Assembly: GCF_002994655.1 (NCBI RefSeq)
Contig: NZ_PPDL01000001.1
Location: forward strand, 124,001-188,000
Source: Corynebacterium sp. 13CS0277
Lineage (GTDB): Bacteria > Actinomycetota > Actinomycetes > Mycobacteriales > Mycobacteriaceae
Length of the DNA: 64,000 nt
Direction: 5' to 3'
Shown here: in pieces, positions 34,566-43,301 of the stretch
How the letters are laid out: each line of letters starts with the position of its first letter
Numbering within the stretch: position 1 is the first letter of the stretch
Translations under genes and position numbers: made by a program
Notes under the pieces: generated by a model
Told to the model about the DNA's origin: nothing
Database searches by the model: none
What the model saw: only the letters and a program-made list of their open reading frames with translations

Positions 34566-37154
34566 TTACCAGTGCCAGGACCAGCGCGTCGGGGAGGTGA
34601 ACAGGCGCTCAAAGCCGCGCCGGATCTTCTGCCACCACGTCAACCTTGGCTCCGGCTGGGCTGCCGGCGGCTTCGGTTGCGCCGTGGTACTCGACGGCGT
34701 GGAGGTCGCCGGGCGCGCGGTGGTGGGGGCCGCAGAGACGCTTGGGCGTGCGGCCGTCGGGCGGGCGGACACCGACGGGGTGGTCGGCGGGGCGACGGGC
34801 GTCGTCATCGGTGCCGTCACCGTCGGCCGGGGTGCCGGCGTCGGCTGCGCAGGCGCCTTCGACGGGGTGGGCTGCGGCACGGGGGTCGGCGTGGGTGCCG
34901 GGGCGGGCTGCGGCGCCGGTTTCGGGGTGACACTGGGCGCAGGCTGCGGCGCGGGGGCAACATCCGCACTCGTCACGCTGGTGAGCCGATAATCGTAGGC
35001 CACCACCTCGTAGCCATCCATCGCCCGATTCGGGTGACGGTCCACAAACTCCCCGCTCCGCGTGAAGCCAATGAGCACCCCATCGCGGTACACCTCAAAG
35101 CCGCTCACCGCGTCCGCGTGGTCACTGACCCCAAACGCCAACCGCACCCCACCGGACGCAGAGTCATAGCGGGCGGAGGTGATCTCCACCCGAGTGGAGT
35201 CAGCAAACGGGCCAAACGCCGGATCGTACTGGGCGCGCACCCGCGCCAACTCGTCCTCCACCCGGGCGTACTGCAGCTTCACCGGCATCTCAGGGAACTG
35301 GGCGCAATAGGTGCGCGTATCCTGCGCAATATCGTCGAAGCCGCGGGCCGCGAAGTAATCGCACATGTTGAACCCACTGCCCCGAGACGCCAAGACAATG
35401 AAGCGGTTATAGCGGTCCGTCGCGCTACCACCGGGGTGGATTCGCGACGGCCACCCACTGTCAGCACGAGCGGTACGCAACGCCGCCCCGTACACACCGT
35501 AGGTCGCCACATCCGCCGCCGTGTCCTCGGTGAAGGGGGAGGAGGAGAAGTCGTAGTCGGAATAGTCGTAGTCGTTGAAGAACGCCACCGCCGGGTACAG
35601 GTTCGTCGTCGTGTGGAACACGTTGCTACTCGCGCTGAACGCCCCCTTCGTCACCGAATCCGCGCCGCGGCGCCCCGGGTTGTCGATGCGTTCCTGCAGC
35701 CACGCATCAATATCACGCTGCGCGCGCGGCACCGCCGGATGCGCCACATCCTGCAGCTGGCCACCCTCACGACCATCAGCCAGGCGGTGCTCGTAACGCT
35801 TGACCGCGCCCGCCAGCGAATACAGGTTGTTCGTCACCTCCCTGACGACAACCTGCCGGTTGTCCAGCATGTGACCCAACTCGTGGGTGTGGCCCCAGCC
35901 GTACATGGAGTCCCAATTACCGCGCAGGAAACTCAGATCCCGGGCGTTGAAGTGGTAAAAGGCGTACCACGCAAACATCGGCGACGGCGCCCACACGTCG
36001 TTATCCAGCACCATGACCACCCGCAGCGGGCTGACCGCCTGCGGGTCGGGCAGGGAAGCCTCCGGGGCGAAACCATCAAGGGCGCGCAGCGTCGCCAGAC
36101 GCTCCTCGGTCGTAGCAAACGCCACCTCCGCGGCGGCAGCGGCGGCCGCAGGATCCACAGCGCTGACATCAGCGAATGCGGCGGCCACCGCATCCCCCGG
36201 GGCCGAGATGTCCTGCTGTCCGAACCGCAGATCCGTCGGGCGGCCCGCCTCCTGGGTGCGCAGCAACGCGAGGTAGTCGGCGAACGCCTCCGGGCGCGCC
36301 GGGTCGAAGATGTAGGTGGGGTAGGTGCCCAACTCCCCGCCGAGGGCCACGGGTGCCGCGGAGGGCTGCTGGCCTGAGGCCGCCACGGACGTGTCGACGG
36401 CGCCCGCGAGCTGCGTGCCGGTGATGCGCACTCGGGCGGGTTGGCGAGAATTGTTCGACACATACAGCGCGACGGGATGCGTCAGCCCCGTGATATCGAC
36501 GGCGACGTCGTTGGCACCCTGCTCCAGGCTCACGCGCTTGGGGAACACGTCACGGTAGGAGTTGCCGTCGACGCGGCCAGTCTGCCGGTAGCTGAGCACC
36601 ACAGGAGACTTCCGGGCGGCGGCATCCACGTAGACCCGCAGGTGCGCCCACGTCTTTCCGTCCTCGGTGGTGGTGTGCAGTTGGGGGTTGGCGGGGTCGA
36701 TGAGAAGGCCCGTGAGATCCCGGTTGTCGAAGTTGAAGTCCTGGTGCGTGCGCTGCTGGTCCGCGTTCGGCCCACCCAGCGCCGACAGGTCCAGCACCGT
36801 GGACGCCAACTGCGCGGAGTGTTGCTCGAGGTACTCGGCGTCCGCAAGCACACGGTCGATGTCCTGTGCTGCGAGACCTGCCTGATATGCCTCCTCGCGC
36901 ACGGCGGCGCGGGCCGCCTCGCCACGGAGTTCGGGGCGCAGCTCCAGCCCGAGGCGGTCAGTGGTGGGGTGCGCCAGCACCTCGGCCACGGACGTCTCAG
37001 CGGCCTGCAGACGTGCGCTCAGAGTCGACTCTGGTGCGGAGTTCTGGGCTGTCGCGGCGGGCGCTACCAGCAGGGCGGGGGCGGCAATCGTGCAGGCCAG
37101 CAGCCCCGCGAGGGGTGCGTTGATGGTAGGCACGGTGGGGCGTGCGGAGGTCAC
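34566..37154 (-). CDS. Secreted M60-like (enhancin-type) zinc metalloprotease
   Basis: This 862-aa exported protein starts from GTG at 37154 with GAAAGAG upstream. A signal peptide ends near AAPALLVAPAATAQ (residue about 37). A helical segment and a beta-rich domain lead to the gluzincin catalytic site GHTHELGHMLDN (H424, E425, H428), followed by REVTNN, whose glutamate is the expected third ligand. M60-like proteases cleave mucins and other heavily glycosylated host proteins. A small beta domain (SGFEVYRDGVLIGF) precedes a Pro/Thr/Ala-rich stretch of about 105 residues (about 731-838) and a basic, tryptophan-rich tail ending TRWSWHW. There is no LPXTG motif. Next to a sialic-acid cluster, a mucin-directed role is the simplest reading. 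Confidence 0.85.
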   Translation of the reverse strand: MTSARPTVPTINAPLAGLLACTIAAPALLVAPAATAQNSAPESTLSARLQAAETSVAEVLAHPTTDRLGLELRPELRGEAARAAVREEAYQAGLAAQDIDRVLADAEYLEQHSAQLASTVLDLSALGGPNADQQRTHQDFNFDNRDLTGLLIDPANPQLHTTTEDGKTWAHLRVYVDAAARKSPVVLSYRQTGRVDGNSYRDVFPKRVSLEQGANDVAVDITGLTHPVALYVSNNSRQPARVRITGTQLAGAVDTSVAASGQQPSAAPVALGGELGTYPTYIFDPARPEAFADYLALLRTQEAGRPTDLRFGQQDISAPGDAVAAAFADVSAVDPAAAAAAAEVAFATTEERLATLRALDGFAPEASLPDPQAVSPLRVVMVLDNDVWAPSPMFAWYAFYHFNARDLSFLRGNWDSMYGWGHTHELGHMLDNRQVVVREVTNNLYSLAGAVKRYEHRLADGREGGQLQDVAHPAVPRAQRDIDAWLQERIDNPGRRGADSVTKGAFSASSNVFHTTTNLYPAVAFFNDYDYSDYDFSSSPFTEDTAADVATYGVYGAALRTARADSGWPSRIHPGGSATDRYNRFIVLASRGSGFNMCDYFAARGFDDIAQDTRTYCAQFPEMPVKLQYARVEDELARVRAQYDPAFGPFADSTRVEITSARYDSASGGVRLAFGVSDHADAVSGFEVYRDGVLIGFTRSGEFVDRHPNRAMDGYEVVAYDYRLTSVTSADVAPAPQPAPSVTPKPAPQPAPAPTPTPVPQPTPSKAPAQPTPAPRPTVTAPMTTPVAPPTTPSVSARPTAARPSVSAAPTTARPATSTPSSTTAQPKPPAAQPEPRLTWWQKIRRGFERLFTSPTRWSWHW

Positions 37155-37484
37155 GGTGGTGCTCTTTCGACAAAAGACGTGGACGTGTGTGGACAACAGG
37201 CGCCCACCGGGGTGCTGCGCGGAGTGCCACGAGGACGTGAGGCCCCACGTGACGCGCAAACATCAGAGGTTTCTTCGGTGGGCGACGCGCTGAACAATGT
37301 ACACATGCGCACCCGGCGATGGTGGCGGGGAGCTACCCCCGCATGCCACCCCGCATGATCCTCCCTGTCCATCGTGGGTGGGGAGACGACAACACCCCTG
37401 CAGCGCAGCCGAATTCGGCGGTGTGGTGCAGGGGAGAAGCGGGCGTGTGCCCGATACAGGGGCACCATGCCCCGGGGTGCATGG
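37155..37484. promoter_or_regulatory. Upstream region of the M60 protease gene
   Basis: No gene is supported in these 330 bases. ATGT-AC-ACAT at 37297-37306, a short inverted repeat of the GntR-site kind, lies about 145 nt before the protease start. GCGGGG/CCCCGC at 37326-37343 can form a small stem. The right end holds the terminator-like hairpin of the regulator gene. Confidence 0.35.
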
Positions 37485-37485
37485 T
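37464..37485 (-). terminator. Possible terminator after the FadR-type regulator gene
   Basis: ACCATGC (37464-37470) and GCATGGT (37479-37485) form a stem enclosing a C/G-rich core, beginning at the last base of the regulator stop codon on the minus strand. A competing stem, GGGGCA/TGCCCC, lies at 37459-37473. Confidence 0.4.
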
Positions 37486-38213
37486 TACAGGGCGTGGTTC
37501 TGGGGCACGAAGTGGGCGAGGCGGCGGCGGATGATGTCGAAGTGGCGGGTGACAGCGAACGCTGCAGCTTCAGCATCGCGGGCCTCGATCGCGGCGAGAA
37601 TGTCCTGGTGTCGGCGCACCGATTCTGTGGCGGGTGCTGATCCTGCCGGGCCCAGCTCGACCTGCTGGTAGACGTCGAAGAAACTGCCCAGCAGGGGAGT
37701 GACGAGACTGTTGCCGAGCGGGGCGTAGAGGCTCGTGTGGAACAGTCGATCGTGGGCCGCATCGATATCGCCCGTGGTTTCCGCATCCTCGCTCATGAGC
37801 GCCAGCGCTTCCTTCGCGGCGGTGACGTCCAGGTGTGGGGTGAGGCAGAGCTGGCGGGCCAGGCCCTGTTCGAGGATTTCCCTCAGCTCGACTGTCTCCA
37901 ACAGCACGGTGGGGCCGTTGGGGAGGTCGCGTTTGACGCCGAAGCTCAGCTGGGCGGTGAGTGCGTCCATGCTGGTCTCCGCGACGAAGGTGCCGTGGCC
38001 GCGGCGGATGGAGACAATGCCCATGGTCTCCATGACTTTCAGGGCCTCACGCACGCTGGAGCGCGAGGCCCCGGTGATGGTGACCAGTTGGGCTTCGGTG
38101 GGGATGGCGTCGCCAGCGGACAGGCCGTGGGAAATGATGTACGCCATGATGTCGTCGCGCACCTGCTCGGTGCGGGTTTTGGGCGGCTGGTGGCGGGGGT
38201 GTTTCGTAGTCAT
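37485..38213 (-). CDS. GntR/FadR-family regulator, probable sialic-acid cluster repressor
   Basis: This 242-aa transcription factor has an N-terminal winged helix (IPTEAQLVTITGASRSSVRE, then IRRGHGTFVAE at residues about 60-75) and a C-terminal FCD domain with the metal/ligand histidines in AAHDRLFHTSLYAPLGN and SVRRHQDILAAI. FCD regulators bind small organic acids. It is divergent from the importer genes and next to nan-type genes, like NanR of corynebacteria and enterobacteria, so N-acetylneuraminate or a breakdown product is the likely ligand. The ATG at 38213 was chosen over one 30 nt upstream because the family start is basic and disordered. An alternative target is the protease gene downstream. 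Confidence 0.82.
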   Translation of the reverse strand: MTTKHPRHQPPKTRTEQVRDDIMAYIISHGLSAGDAIPTEAQLVTITGASRSSVREALKVMETMGIVSIRRGHGTFVAETSMDALTAQLSFGVKRDLPNGPTVLLETVELREILEQGLARQLCLTPHLDVTAAKEALALMSEDAETTGDIDAAHDRLFHTSLYAPLGNSLVTPLLGSFFDVYQQVELGPAGSAPATESVRRHQDILAAIEARDAEAAAFAVTRHFDIIRRRLAHFVPQNHAL

Positions 38214-38711
38214 GGCGGTCGCTTCGGAACAAAGGGGTGTCAAACGGGTCGGTGGCGGGGCGGGGTGGAATGGACGCAGGGTCCCCGTCGCGTTCTCTTT
38301 CCTTCACCATAGTTGCATGCGTGGGTTGTTGTGAGAGATTAGCGCTCAACCGGGTGGTGTCTACCGCATCACATATGCCGTTTTATGTGAATTGTGCCGC
38401 GAAGTGTGGGACACTTGAAGGGTCAGACATCAGACGTTTGGCAGTTGGGAAGGGTCTACGCCCTGACCATGGCTTTTGAATAGTCCCCGCGGGTGGCTCG
38501 CCCTCCCCACAGTGGGTGACAGTGCTCCTGCAGCACGCACTCCCACGGCACGGGCCTGAAGTGGCCTCGCCTCGCACCCCCAGACGGGGGTGGATGTGGT
38601 GGAAGCCACCGCCCCCGCAGCAGGGGTGCTTTTCGCCTCCCGGTGTTCTCTCCCGGGAGGTCTGACAGAAAAGCCTGTGAGTAAACGTCCACACACAAGG
38701 AGGTCGACACT
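38214..38711. promoter_or_regulatory. Divergent control region and structured leader of the sialic-acid importer
   Basis: No gene is supported in these 498 bases. TCACATA (38369-38375) and TATGTGA (38384-38390) form a perfect 7-bp inverted repeat with an 8-nt spacer; a tandem TCAGACA-TCAGACG repeat lies at 38423-38436. Nearer the importer gene are three hairpins: ACCCCC-AGAC-GGGGGT (38576-38591), CCCC-GCAGCA-GGGG (about 38612-38625, followed by TTTT) and CCTCCCGG/CCGGGAGG (38636-38660). A good AAGGAGG site is at about 38698-38704. These could be operator and attenuator elements. Confidence 0.5.
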
Positions 38712-40337
38712 ATGTCGAACACCGAGAACATCATCCCCTCCAACCCGCTGGCGCGCCGTAGCTTCCTCAAGGCCCTCGGTGCGGTTGGCGTCGTCGGTGC
38801 AGGCTCCAGCCTGCTCGCCGCCTGTGGCGGCGGTTCCTCCGACTCCTCCTCCGCGTCCAACGGTGACGGCGGTGCCGCCGGCGGCGGCGAGATCAACGCC
38901 TTCTACGCCTTCTCCCTCTCCGGCGCCTTCGACCCCGCCCAGGCATCCTCTGCCGTCGGCGTGCCCGCCCTGTGGCACATCATGGAGGGCATCACCGACC
39001 TGTCCGCCGCCGACCGCAAGCCCTACCCGGCGCTCGCGAAGGAGATGCCGACCAAGGTTGACGACGTCACCTGGGAAGCCGAACTCCGCGACGGTGCCGT
39101 CTTCCAGGACGGCTCCCCGGTCACCACTGAAGACGTCGTCTGGTCCTTCCAGCGCGTCACCGACCCGGCCACCAAGAGCCTGCTCGCCCCGTTCCTCGCG
39201 TTCCTCAAGGACGTCGAGGCCGTCGACGACAAGAAGATCCGCTTCAACCTCAACTACCCCTACGCGGACTTCCTCGAGCTCATCACCGTCGTCAAGATCG
39301 TGCCGAAGGCACTGACCGACACCGAGGCCAAGCTGGAAGAGTTCAAGGCCAAGCCGATCGGCTCCGGCCCCTACAAGCTCGTCTCCGCCGAGTCCGCACT
39401 GGTCGTCATGGAGAAGTTTGACGGCTACAACGGCAGCCAGAAGGCCTACGCCGACAAGCTCACCTGGCACTGCTCCACCGAGGGCTCCGCCCGCGTGTCC
39501 GCTCTGCAGTCCGGCTCCGCCGCCGCCATCCAGAACGTGCCCTTCCTCAACGTGGACACCGTCAAGTCCACCGCCACCGTCGCCGACGAGCAGGGCTTCA
39601 ACCTGCTGTTCCTCATGTTCAACTGCAAGGCGAAGCCCTTCGACGACGTCCGCGTCCGCCAGGCATTGTTCTACGCCCTCGACATGGAGCAGATCGTCAA
39701 GGTGGCCGCCAACGGCTACGCCACCCCCGCCACCTGCTACCTCGACGACAAGAACCCGGGCTACCAGAAGGCCTCCACGGTCTACTCCCACGACCCGGAC
39801 AAGGCACGCGAACTGCTCAAGGAAGCCGGCGTCGACAGCCTCGACTTCGAGCTGGTGACCACCGACGTGGCCTTCGTCAAGGCCGCCGGCCCGATCATCC
39901 AGTCCAACTGGAAGGAAATCGGCGTCAACGTCACCCTCAACCCGCTGGCCTCCTCGGCGGTCTACCAGACCGAGGTTCCCTCCGAGAAGTTCCGCGCACT
40001 GCTGGCCTCGGGTGACCCGTCCATCTACGGCTCCTCCGCCGACCTGCTGCTGCGCTGGTACTACGCCTCCGACACCTGGATGGGCGACCGTGCCCGCTTC
40101 TCGGACGACCCCGAGTTCCTGCTCATCAAGGGCACCCTCGACAAGGCATCCCAGGAGCAGGACGACTCCAAGCGTGAGGCCCTCTACAAGGAGGTCTTCG
40201 ACGCCATCGCCACCCAGGTGCCGCTGTACCCGATCTTCCACGTGAAGAACGTCACCGGCTGGAACGAGAAGCAGATCGAAGGCTTCAAGCCCTCCCCGTC
40301 CAACGCTCTCGTCTTCCTCAACGTCAAGAAGGTTTAA
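38712..40337 (+). CDS. ABC importer substrate-binding lipoprotein, probable sialic-acid binding (SatA-like)
   Basis: This 541-aa family 5 solute-binding protein has a twin-arginine signal ARRSFLKALG ahead of a lipobox LLAAC (Cys38), so it is probably exported folded by Tat and then lipidated. The mature part has family 5 hallmarks: TDLSAADRKPYPALAKEMP, LRDGAVFQDGSPVTTEDVVWSF and a late GDPSIYGSSADLLLRWYY. The family is broad (peptides, nickel, sugars); the sialic-acid assignment rests on the following nan-type genes and on the known SatABCD importer of Haemophilus ducreyi, which uses the same class. Codon bias is strong, suggesting high expression. Confidence 0.8.
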   Translation: MSNTENIIPSNPLARRSFLKALGAVGVVGAGSSLLAACGGGSSDSSSASNGDGGAAGGGEINAFYAFSLSGAFDPAQASSAVGVPALWHIMEGITDLSAADRKPYPALAKEMPTKVDDVTWEAELRDGAVFQDGSPVTTEDVVWSFQRVTDPATKSLLAPFLAFLKDVEAVDDKKIRFNLNYPYADFLELITVVKIVPKALTDTEAKLEEFKAKPIGSGPYKLVSAESALVVMEKFDGYNGSQKAYADKLTWHCSTEGSARVSALQSGSAAAIQNVPFLNVDTVKSTATVADEQGFNLLFLMFNCKAKPFDDVRVRQALFYALDMEQIVKVAANGYATPATCYLDDKNPGYQKASTVYSHDPDKARELLKEAGVDSLDFELVTTDVAFVKAAGPIIQSNWKEIGVNVTLNPLASSAVYQTEVPSEKFRALLASGDPSIYGSSADLLLRWYYASDTWMGDRARFSDDPEFLLIKGTLDKASQEQDDSKREALYKEVFDAIATQVPLYPIFHVKNVTGWNEKQIEGFKPSPSNALVFLNVKKV

Positions 40338-40344
40338 CGTCACC

Positions 40345-41301
40345 ATGGCAGCGATGATCAAACTCATCCTGCGGCGAATCGCCCTCATGGTGCCCATGTT
40401 CCTGGGCGTCACGCTTCTCGTATTCGTCGTGATGGAGTTTTCTCCCGTCGACCCCGCGCGCTCCGCGCTGGGCGACGCCGCGTCGGAAGAACAACTCGAC
40501 GCGTTCCGTGAGGCAAATGGTCTCAACGACCCTATCGTGGTGCGTTACGTGACCATGCTGAAAAACCTCACCCAGCTGAACTTTGGCCGCACCCTGCCGC
40601 CGCAGAAGGACGTGGCCGAGGTCATCAAGGACGCCCTGCCCATCACCGCGCAGATTGCCGGCGTGGGCCTGCTCATCGCAGTCATCGCGTCCGTCGTCCT
40701 CGGCACCCTTGCTGCCTTGTACCGTGACCGCTGGGTGGATCAGCTGATCCGCCTGGTGAGCCTTCTCGGCGTCAGCCTGCCGACCTTCTGGCTCGCCATC
40801 CTGATGATTCAGGAGTTCGCCGTGGGCCTCGGCTGGCTCCCCTCCGGCGGCTTCGTGCCGCTGAGCGTCAACCCGGAGGCCTGGGCGAAGTCCATCATCA
40901 TGCCGGCCGTGTCGGTCGCCGTGGTGGTGGCGGCCTCCCTGACGCGTATCGTCCGTACCTCCGTGGTGGAGGAACTGGACCGTGACTACGTGCGCACTGC
41001 CGTCGGGTCGGGCGTGCCCTACCCGGTGGTGGTCGCCAAGAACGTGATGCGTAACGCATTGATTAATCCTTTGACCGTGTTGGGCCTGCGCATCGGCATG
41101 CTGATCGGCGGCACCGTCGTCGTCGAGGCCATCTTCACCATCCCGGGCATGGGCTCGGTGATCCTGCGTGCGGTGACCACCGGTGACACCAACCTGGTCC
41201 AAGGTGCCGTGTTGACCATTGCCCTGGTCTTTATGGTCGTCAACCTGATCGTCGACATTTTGTACGCGGTCGTGAACCCCCGCATGAGGAGTGGTCACTG
41301 A
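40345..41301 (+). CDS. ABC importer permease 1, SatB/DppB-like
   Basis: This 318-aa DppB-type membrane protein has six helices. The EAA loop is RDYVRTAVGSGVPYPVVVAKNVMRNA, and a long periplasmic loop follows helix 1. GAAGG at the end of the binding-protein gene serves as its ribosome site; a second ATG at 40354 is possible. Its stop overlaps the next start by one base (TGATG at 41299-41303). Confidence 0.9.
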   Translation: MAAMIKLILRRIALMVPMFLGVTLLVFVVMEFSPVDPARSALGDAASEEQLDAFREANGLNDPIVVRYVTMLKNLTQLNFGRTLPPQKDVAEVIKDALPITAQIAGVGLLIAVIASVVLGTLAALYRDRWVDQLIRLVSLLGVSLPTFWLAILMIQEFAVGLGWLPSGGFVPLSVNPEAWAKSIIMPAVSVAVVVAASLTRIVRTSVVEELDRDYVRTAVGSGVPYPVVVAKNVMRNALINPLTVLGLRIGMLIGGTVVVEAIFTIPGMGSVILRAVTTGDTNLVQGAVLTIALVFMVVNLIVDILYAVVNPRMRSGH

Positions 41302-43289
41302 TGCGAAAGAATCTTGCTACTCGACTGAGCGAGAAGAAGGTCAGCTTCAAGCGCCCCAACATTCCGACGATGATTGCCTTCACCTTCGTGTCGATCATCA
41401 TCTTCATCGGTTTCTTCGGCTCGCTGCTCGCCCCCCACAATCCTTTGGACTTCATTGGCGCCCCGGGCAATCCGCCGAACGGGGAGATGCTCATGGGTGG
41501 TGACACCCTGGGCCGTGACGTGTTCTCCCGGCTCATGGTCGGCACCCGCTGGTCGCTGGTCATCGGCTTCGGCGCCACCGCGCTCGCACTGATTGCCGGC
41601 AGCATCCTGGGCTCCATTGCGGGCACCAGCCACAAGTACGTCGACGAGACGATCATGCGTGTGCTGGACGTCATTATGGCGTTCCCCGGCATCGCGCTGG
41701 CCGCCGTGCTCGTCACCGTCTTCGGTAACTCCATCGGCGTCATCGTCGTCACGATCGCATTCCTCTACACCCCGTCGGTGGCGCGCGTCGTGCGCGCGAA
41801 CGTGATGAGCCAGTACTCCGAGGACTACGTCGCCGCGGAGCGGGTGCTCGGCGCACCGAAGCCGCACATTCTGCTCAAGCACGTGGCCCGCAACATTGCC
41901 GCCCCGGTGCTGGTGTTCGCCACCGTCATGGTCGCCGACGCGATCGTCTTCGAGGCCTCCCTGTCCTTCCTGGGGGCGGGCATCCAGCCCCCGAACCCCT
42001 CCTGGGGTTCCGTCATCAACGACGGTAAAGAACTCGTCGCTGCTGGCGCCTGGTGGGCCACCTTCTGGCCCGGCATGCTCATCCTCGCGACGGTGCTGGC
42101 GCTCAACATCGTCGCCGAGGGAATCTCGGACGCGTGGGCCTCCGCCGGTGCCTCCAAGGCCGGTAGCGCCTCGGTCGCGGACACGAAGGTCCGCGAGCTC
42201 ACCGACACCCCGCAGGGCGTGACCTTCGACGTGCCCGGCGTGGAGGCCGCAGGCGCCCGCATCGCCGCCAACCAGCGAGTGGTCGAAGACAGCGACACCG
42301 TCATCGATGTGCAGCACCTGTCCATCGGGTTCCCCGCGCGCTACGGCGACACAAACGTCGTCCACGACGTGAGCTTCTCCGTCCGCCGGGGCGAGATCTT
42401 CGGCCTGGTCGGCGAGTCCGGCTCCGGCAAGTCGCTGACGACGCTGACGATCATGGGCCTGCAGGCACCGACCGCGAAGGTCTCAGGAAGGGTCATCTTC
42501 AACGGCCGTGACATCACGGACCTCACGCTCAAGCAGCGTCAGGGCATCCTCGGCCGGGAGATCGCCATGATCTACCAGGACGCCCTCGGTGCACTGAACC
42601 CCTCGATGAAGATCTCCGCCCAGCTGGATCAGCTCATCAAGCGGGACGGCACCCGCAGCAAGGAAGAACTGATGCACCTGGTGGGCCTGCCCCCGGAGCG
42701 CATCCTCAACTCCTACCCGCACGAGCTGTCCGGCGGCCAGCGGCAGCGCGTCGTCATCGCGATGGCGCTGTCCCGAGACCCCTCCCTCATCATCGCCGAC
42801 GAGCCCACCACCGCCCTCGACGTGACGGTGCAGGCTCAGGTCATCGAGCTGCTCGTCGACCTGCAGAAGAAGCTCGGCTTCGCGCTCATCCTGGTCTCCC
42901 ACGACCTGGCCCTGGTGGCGGACACCGCCGACCGGGTGGCGGTCCTCTACGGCGGCCGCATCTGCGAGACCGGCCAGACCGCCGAAGTCATCGGCAACCC
43001 CCGCCACCACTACAGCCGCGGCCTGCTGGCCTCCGTGCTGTCGGTGGAGCACCACGCCGAAGTCCTCAGCCAGATTCCGGGTACCGTGCCCCCGCCGAGC
43101 GAATTCCCCGCCGGCTGCCGCTTCGCCGGCCGCTGCCCCCTGGCCACGCTGACCTGCCAAGCTCAGTTCCCCGCCACCACCGGCCCCGAGGAGCACCAGG
43201 TGGCCTGCCACTACCCGGAGGCACACGTCCCGGTGGCGGCCCGCCACGACTCCCTGGCCTCCAGCAACGCCCCCGCGGGCGAAAGGTAG
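41301..43289 (+). CDS. Permease-ATPase fusion of the sialic-acid-type importer (SatC/DppC-DppD)
   Basis: This 662-aa protein joins a DppC-type permease (residues about 1-280, with six helices, GGDTLGRDVFSRLMVG and the EAA loop DYVAAERVLGAPKPHILLKH) to a DppD-type ATPase (about 330-640). The two are joined by a polar linker of about 50 residues. The ATPase is complete: Walker A GESGSGKSLTTL, signature LSGGQRQRV, Walker B LIIADEPTTALD and a C-terminal cysteine-rich oligopeptide-type region (AGCRFAGRCPLATLTC). As far as I recall, the H. ducreyi SatC is also a permease-ATPase fusion, which supports the sialic-acid call. It has no internal stop or frameshift. Confidence 0.88.
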   Translation: MRKNLATRLSEKKVSFKRPNIPTMIAFTFVSIIIFIGFFGSLLAPHNPLDFIGAPGNPPNGEMLMGGDTLGRDVFSRLMVGTRWSLVIGFGATALALIAGSILGSIAGTSHKYVDETIMRVLDVIMAFPGIALAAVLVTVFGNSIGVIVVTIAFLYTPSVARVVRANVMSQYSEDYVAAERVLGAPKPHILLKHVARNIAAPVLVFATVMVADAIVFEASLSFLGAGIQPPNPSWGSVINDGKELVAAGAWWATFWPGMLILATVLALNIVAEGISDAWASAGASKAGSASVADTKVRELTDTPQGVTFDVPGVEAAGARIAANQRVVEDSDTVIDVQHLSIGFPARYGDTNVVHDVSFSVRRGEIFGLVGESGSGKSLTTLTIMGLQAPTAKVSGRVIFNGRDITDLTLKQRQGILGREIAMIYQDALGALNPSMKISAQLDQLIKRDGTRSKEELMHLVGLPPERILNSYPHELSGGQRQRVVIAMALSRDPSLIIADEPTTALDVTVQAQVIELLVDLQKKLGFALILVSHDLALVADTADRVAVLYGGRICETGQTAEVIGNPRHHYSRGLLASVLSVEHHAEVLSQIPGTVPPPSEFPAGCRFAGRCPLATLTCQAQFPATTGPEEHQVACHYPEAHVPVAARHDSLASSNAPAGER

Positions 43290-43301
43290 GACGCACGCAT
43301 C

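Noticed and set aside
34640..34960. Repetitive G/C-rich tract that might be a mobile-element end
   Set aside because: It encodes the Pro/Thr-rich stalk of the M60 protease in frame.
38369..38390. GlxR (CRP-type) site
   Set aside because: The half-sites face the wrong way (TCACA...TGTGA) and are too far apart for the TGTGA-N6-TCACA consensus. It is kept only as an inverted repeat.
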